In this document: piece by piece, positions 5,954-9,015 of the stretch | How the letters are laid out: every line of letters starts with the position of its first letter | Position numbering within the stretch: position 1 is the first letter of the stretch | Assembly (NCBI GenBank): GCA_003661125.1 | Contig: QMVO01000051.1 | Span: forward strand, 1-9,015 | Origin: Methanosarcinales archaeon | GTDB taxonomy: Archaea; Halobacteriota; Syntropharchaeia; Alkanophagales; Methanospirareceae | Direction of reading: 5' to 3' | DNA: 9,015 nt | The notes under the pieces: generated by a model | The model's input: only the letters and a program-made list of their open reading frames with translations | Database searches by the model: none | Told to the model about the DNA's origin: nothing | Position numbers and translations under genes: made by a program

Positions 5954-7494
5954 TGAAAGAGGAGATGGTAGAAGGAATAACATCAGGGGAGATGGCAGCC
6001 TTGGATGAGAATTGCAAATTCTTCGGACTTTCTCCTTTACAACTGATGGAAAACGCAGGCGCTGGGATTGCAAACGAGATAAAAAAGAGGTTTGAAAGGG
6101 AAGAAGAAAAGGTAAAAATTACGATAATAGCAGGAAAAGGCAATAACGGCGGCGATGCTTTCGCGGCTGCAAGACATTTGCATGGCTTTGATGTGGAAAT
6201 ACTTTTAATAGGTCGTTCAAAAGACCTGAGAACAGAAGAAGCACGTAGAAACTGGCGAATTTTAAAAGCGAGCGGATATGAAATTAAGGAAATAACCGAT
6301 TCTTCGGAGCTTAAAGCAAGAGAAACAGCACTCTTTGCCGATTCAGAGGTAATAATGGATGCAATTTTCGGCACTGGCGTGAGAGGAAAAATAAGAGAAC
6401 CGGAGTTAACTGCAATAGATTTGATAAACCTGGCAAAAGATGCATTTATCGTCGCAGTGGACATTCCTTCCGGGCTGGACCCCGATACAGGGGAAGCGGA
6501 AAAAGCCGTTCGAGCAAATCTCACTGTCACATTTCATAAACCCAAAAGGGGCTTGCTAAAAAGAGATGCTAAGAAATACGTTGGGGAATTGGTGGTTGCA
6601 AATATAGGCATTCCAGACGTCATGGAGAAGTTAGCAGGCCCTGGAGATATAAGGATGGTGGAGAAGAGAAAACCAGGCAGTCATAAAGGAGATAATGGAC
6701 GTGTATTGATCGTAGGAGGAGGTCCCTTTTTTGGTGCGCCCACTTTAGCCGCTCTTGGAGCCCTCCGCGCTGGTGCGGACTGGGTGACAATAGCGGCACC
6801 CAAGAGCGTTTCCTCTGTTATCTCTTCATTATCGCCCAATTTGATTGTTCAACCTCTTAATTCGGAGATATTGGTAGAGGAAGACGTGCCAGAGGTATTA
6901 AGTTTGATAAAAAAGCATGATGTAGTGGTGATCGGTATGGGACTTGGTGAGGCAGAAGAAACGAAAAGAGCAACGAAATTAATAATTGAAGATGATGCGA
7001 GCAAGCGCGTGGTAGTGGATGCAGATGGGTTCTATGGATTGCATCTACCCATTCAAACTTTAAAAAATAAGCTCGTTATCATAACCCCACATGCAGGCGA
7101 ATTCTCGAAGATGGAATTAGGGGTGAAAAGCAAAGAGAGAAGAGTAAAAGTGCCCCCAGAGGATATGATGGAAGAACGGATAAATTTTGTGAAGGATTTT
7201 TCGAAGCTAAATAAAATTGTTACTTTGATGAAAGGTCCCACCGATATTATATCAGATGGCACTCGAGTGAAGATAAACAAGAAGGGAAATGCAGGAATGA
7301 CGGTTGGCGGCACGGGAGATGTGCTGGCGGGTATAACTGGCGCTTTCTTTGCAATCGCGGATGACCCTTTCAAAGTGGCAACTGCTGCTGCTTTCGTAAA
7401 TGGTGCTGCGGGAGATTTAGCATTTGAAGAGAAGGGCTACGGCTTGCTTGCTACTGATGTGATGGAAAATATACCAAAGATTATAAAGAATTGA
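5953..7494 (+). CDS. nnr: Bifunctional NAD(P)HX epimerase / ADP-dependent NAD(P)HX dehydratase
   Basis: This 513-residue metabolite-repair enzyme fuses the YjeF_N epimerase (about 1-225) to the ribokinase-like dehydratase (about 235-513). Together they restore NADH/NADPH from the damaged hydrated forms. Epimerase motifs are GKGNNGGDAF (61-70), DAIFGTGVRG (136-145) and DIPSGLDPDTG (170-180). Dehydratase motifs are NGRVLIVGGG (248-257), GMGLG (328-332), VVDADG (354-359), TPHAGEF (378-384) and NAGMTVGGTGDVLAG (446-460), which carries the catalytic-type Asp of the GxGD loop. Length and order match the usual fused protein. The ATG at 5953 sits at a likely transcription start. An internal ATG at 5965 directly follows GAGGAG with no spacer, so it is an unlikely alternative start. 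It is the only gene of its transcript and ends 7 bases from the stop of the convergent KITE gene, so the two mRNAs may overlap at their 3' ends. Confidence 0.95.
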   Translation: MKEEMVEGITSGEMAALDENCKFFGLSPLQLMENAGAGIANEIKKRFEREEEKVKITIIAGKGNNGGDAFAAARHLHGFDVEILLIGRSKDLRTEEARRNWRILKASGYEIKEITDSSELKARETALFADSEVIMDAIFGTGVRGKIREPELTAIDLINLAKDAFIVAVDIPSGLDPDTGEAEKAVRANLTVTFHKPKRGLLKRDAKKYVGELVVANIGIPDVMEKLAGPGDIRMVEKRKPGSHKGDNGRVLIVGGGPFFGAPTLAALGALRAGADWVTIAAPKSVSSVISSLSPNLIVQPLNSEILVEEDVPEVLSLIKKHDVVVIGMGLGEAEETKRATKLIIEDDASKRVVVDADGFYGLHLPIQTLKNKLVIITPHAGEFSKMELGVKSKERRVKVPPEDMMEERINFVKDFSKLNKIVTLMKGPTDIISDGTRVKINKKGNAGMTVGGTGDVLAGITGAFFAIADDPFKVATAAAFVNGAAGDLAFEEKGYGLLATDVMENIPKIIKN

Positions 7495-7501
7495 TAGAGT
7501 T

Positions 7502-8077
7502 TCAAGAAGTCAGAATTAAATCTAATAGCGTTTTTCTATCCACTTCTGCTCGCGTTCTCCATCCGATATACAATACCTTATCCTCTTCACCCAGATACCC
7601 CTGAGAGATATATCTGTCTATAGCGAAGTAAATTCTACGTTTAGGAAATTTGTCGGCTAAAAAATCCTCTATTTCCTTACGCGGTGCTTTTCCTTGCTTC
7701 GATATGATATAGGCTAAAGTAGCAGACAGTATTGCTACGTCATCGATCCTCGCACCAGAAGCTTTTTCAATTAAATGGTCTTTGAGCACAATCATAAACC
7801 TGTCGCGCTCTGCTTTTTCTTTTTCTTCTCCTTCTCCTATTCCTGTTCCTCCTTCTTCGCTTATCCTCTTTACTTCCATTCCGAATTTATCGAGAGCAGA
7901 ATTTAAAACACCGAGTACATCCAGGTAATTATCCCCCAATGCCTTTTTAAGCTCCCAACCTTTAACCCCCGGGACCCTGTGCCTTCTGAAGAATAACAAC
8001 TGGGCTGCCTTCTTTACCTTCTTTTCTGTCCTTGTCCTCAATTCCTCTTCTGTCTCTGTCTCTGATTCCTCTTCCAT
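7502..8077 (-). CDS. MAGE/Nse3-like KITE protein (tandem winged-helix kleisin partner)
   Basis: This 191-residue protein seems to have two winged-helix domains. WHA spans about 20-100, with a helix ending in LDKFGMEVKRI (62-72) and a strand FMIVLKD (94-100). WHB spans about 112-188: AILSATLAYIISKQGK (115-130), EIEDFLADK (135-143) and YIGWRTRAEVDRKTLLDLI (170-188). From memory of the families, the order and spacing fit the MAGE domain, whose WHA ends with an FG..L.E strand and whose WHB ends with a WGPR...E...KVL motif, as in NSMCE3. The LAIIAY.QP segment of bacterial ScpB is not seen. An acidic tail (1-20) and a Glu/Gly-rich insert (75-92) are extra. It overlaps the kleisin-like gene by 40 bases. 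The ATG at 8077 is preferred because GAGG lies 10 bases upstream; a TTG at 8086 would leave one base. Its role would be to cap the kleisin in an SMC complex. A divergent ScpB is the main alternative. Confidence 0.6.
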   Translation of the reverse strand: MEEESETETEEELRTRTEKKVKKAAQLLFFRRHRVPGVKGWELKKALGDNYLDVLGVLNSALDKFGMEVKRISEEGGTGIGEGEEKEKAERDRFMIVLKDHLIEKASGARIDDVAILSATLAYIISKQGKAPRKEIEDFLADKFPKRRIYFAIDRYISQGYLGEEDKVLYIGWRTRAEVDRKTLLDLILTS

Positions 8078-8823
8078 CTTAGCCAATCCTCGTAGCTTAA
8101 AGAAATTGGGATAGACTTTGCATCTCCTGTGTTTGCTTTTCCATTAGCATTGCGCGGAGAAATAAAAACTTCTTCTTCTAAGGGATTTATATCGAGCTCG
8201 GCTTTCCCTTCGCTTACCAGGAAACTCGTCAGATAAGCCTTTTTCATACTGTCTTCAAATTCATCTTCATAAATAAACTCGTGATATTCGATTCTGCCTC
8301 GTGTCCCAAGCTCTTTTGAAACTTCTCTTAGTAAGTCTTCGAATTCAGTCATGGATAAGATGTTCAAATCTATTAAATCCTCGATGCCGAACGTAAATGT
8401 TTCTGGTGTTGATGGAAGCGGAAAATCTTCTTTTCTCTCACAGAAGGCGTTCCAGTAATCCAGTCCTTCTTTCAGCCTTTTTGGGGTGATTCTATCCAAC
8501 GATATAATTGGATGCCAAGATTTGAAGAACGCGGTGGCTAACTGAGCTGAGTCCAGCATTTTTAGTTTGAGTTCCATTAACACCGGGTCTATATAGAATG
8601 AGGAGGAGCGATCTCTTATCCACTTACCCTGCAATTCGATTATCTTAGCCAATTCGGATATCGCTTCTGCGTCTATAAGAAGGTCGTCTAAGGACTTCCA
8701 TTTTTTAAGGTATTGTTTCAGCGTACCAAGGTACCTTTTTACGTTCAGGTCAAAAGGGTCTGTGCTTTCTTTTTGTATGGTCCTGCAAAAGTTTATCAGT
8801 TGGAACAGCTCGTCGGTTTTCAT
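8038..8823 (-). CDS. Kleisin-like (ScpA-type) SMC-complex subunit
   Basis: This 261-residue protein resembles ScpA in overall plan. The N-terminal helical domain (about 5-70) contains DPFDLNVKRYL (22-32), matching the ScpA pattern of DPWDI followed by a helix, then AEAISELAKIIELQGKWI (52-69), matching the long helix that packs on the SMC neck. A less conserved linker (71-150) follows. Residues about 186-222 resemble the C-terminal winged helix that binds the SMC head: DSMKKAYLTSFLVSEGKAEL (191-210), then EEEVFI. Unlike typical ScpA, about 38 residues follow, ending in a basic tail (WKRNQRQRQKRN). Identity to canonical ScpA is low by eye, so this is a divergent kleisin, possibly paralogous to the main ScpA. 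Pairing with the overlapping KITE gene supports it. The ATG at 8823 lacks a Shine-Dalgarno site and fits leaderless transcription. No SMC ATPase lies in the window. Confidence 0.65.
   Translation of the reverse strand: MKTDELFQLINFCRTIQKESTDPFDLNVKRYLGTLKQYLKKWKSLDDLLIDAEAISELAKIIELQGKWIRDRSSSFYIDPVLMELKLKMLDSAQLATAFFKSWHPIISLDRITPKRLKEGLDYWNAFCERKEDFPLPSTPETFTFGIEDLIDLNILSMTEFEDLLREVSKELGTRGRIEYHEFIYEDEFEDSMKKAYLTSFLVSEGKAELDINPLEEEVFISPRNANGKANTGDAKSIPISLSYEDWLRWKRNQRQRQKRN
8049..8064. repeat. Hexanucleotide repeat inside the kleisin/KITE gene overlap
   Basis: TCTGTC is repeated 2.7 times. It lies in the 40-bp overlap (8038-8077) and is translated in two frames on the minus strand: as Arg-Gln pairs in the kleisin tail and as Glu-Thr pairs in the acidic KITE N-terminus. 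Because the unit is six bases, copy changes keep both frames open. Confidence 0.7.
8088..8091 (-). promoter_or_regulatory. Ribosome-binding site deciding the KITE start
   Basis: GAGG on the minus strand ends ten bases before the ATG at 8077 and only one base before the alternative TTG at 8086, which favours the ATG. It lies inside the kleisin coding sequence, consistent with reinitiation or coupled translation of the second gene. Confidence 0.5.
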
Positions 8824-8897
8824 CGGGTTTATTGAAAATTAAAAATCAATTTTATATAATCTTTATATTGCTTCGTCTTGGAAAACCCCTAAAACAG
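8824..8897. promoter_or_regulatory. Divergent promoter between the kleisin-like gene and the DUF39 gene
   Basis: On the minus strand, TTATATAA (8859-8852) with an A/G-rich AAAGA just upstream looks like a BRE-TATA element. It is centred about 32 bases before the kleisin ATG, giving a leader of only a few bases. On the + strand, TTTATATT (8862-8869) is similarly centred about 32 bases before the ATG at 8898. The two boxes lie almost back to back, so initiation complexes may exclude one another. No Shine-Dalgarno motif precedes either start. Confidence 0.5.
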
Positions 8898-9015
8898 ATG
8901 GACAAAAGAAGAACCATAGCGAGGATAAACGCTAAAATAAAAAAAGGGGAAGCAGTTGTTTTTACCGCTGAGGAATTTAAGCAGATAGTGAGAAATGAAG
9001 AGCCTGCTACCGCAA
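8898..9015 (+). CDS. DUF39 L-aspartate semialdehyde sulfurtransferase, N-terminal fragment
   Basis: Thirty-nine codons run off the window end. The start MDKRRTIARINAKIKKGEAV followed by VFTAEEF matches the N-terminus of the DUF39/COG1900 family, which typically begins with a T-I-E-E-I-N-x-K-I-x-x-G-x-A-V-V-x-T-A-E-E pattern. Members in methanogens make homocysteine from aspartate semialdehyde and sulfide, and usually work with a NIL/ferredoxin-domain partner that should be sought just downstream. The ATG is preceded by ACAG with no Shine-Dalgarno site and by TATA-like boxes, suggesting a near-leaderless mRNA. The call rests on a short N-terminal stretch, so it is likely but not certain; the cysteine-bearing catalytic part lies outside the window. 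Confidence 0.7.
   Translation, partial: MDKRRTIARINAKIKKGEAVVFTAEEFKQIVRNEEPATA

Noticed and set aside
5943..6530. 195-codon minus-strand frame opposite the NAD(P)HX repair gene
   Set aside because: It is the antisense of a gene with unmistakable catalytic motifs, and its own translation shows no recognisable family.
8084..8086. TTG start for the KITE gene
   Set aside because: The GAGG site would be only one base away, while the ATG three codons downstream has a workable spacing of ten bases.
7502..8823. Reading the last two minus-strand genes as a Wadjet/Mks-type defence module
   Set aside because: No JetC/JetD or MukB-like gene is present, and the kleisin resembles ScpA rather than MukF/JetA.

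Overview
This window looks like a chromosomal segment of a methanogen-lineage euryarchaeote (methanogen, ANME or Syntrophoarchaeum-like). The evidence is the gene content: an archaeal-style AroA, a PhoU/TrkA_C tandem protein, a stand-alone CinA N-domain protein, an orphan archaeal TctA-family membrane protein and a DUF39-type aspartate-semialdehyde sulfurtransferase. Most first-in-transcript genes also lack a Shine-Dalgarno site and have an AT-rich TATA-like element just upstream, as expected for leaderless archaeal mRNAs. The lineage is an inference; there is no rRNA to confirm it.

Layout, left to right. Positions 1-120 hold an unrecognised C-terminal end of a possible + strand gene. Then tyrA (211-1113, +), the prephenate dehydrogenase. 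It converges on a - strand cluster read right to left as aroA (4459-3140), cinA-like (3065-2346) and a PhoU/TrkA_C tandem protein (2352-1156), the last two overlapping. A 48-bp divergent promoter separates aroA from a TctA-family membrane protein (4508-5833, +). After a 119-bp gap comes a bifunctional NAD(P)HX epimerase/dehydratase (5953-7494, +). It converges, with 7 bp between stop codons, on a - strand pair: a kleisin-like gene (8823-8038) followed, with a 40-bp overlap, by a two-winged-helix (KITE) gene (8077-7502). A 74-bp divergent promoter then leads into the truncated DUF39 gene (8898 to the window end).

Themes. (i) Aromatic amino acid synthesis: TyrA and AroA. In many archaea aspartate semialdehyde is also the entry substrate to the aromatic pathway, so the DUF39 enzyme at the right edge draws on a shared precursor. 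(ii) Nicotinamide-nucleotide housekeeping: the NAD(P)HX repair enzyme and the CinA-type domain. (iii) Chromosome organisation: the kleisin/KITE pair. The KITE protein resembles the MAGE/Nse3 family of the eukaryotic Smc5/6 complex more than bacterial ScpB. This is the most interesting feature of the window and the one most deserving structural and phylogenetic checks.

No tRNA, rRNA, CRISPR array, insertion sequence or other mobile element was seen, and no gene looks broken. The window is densely coding; no gene-free stretch exceeds about 120 bases.
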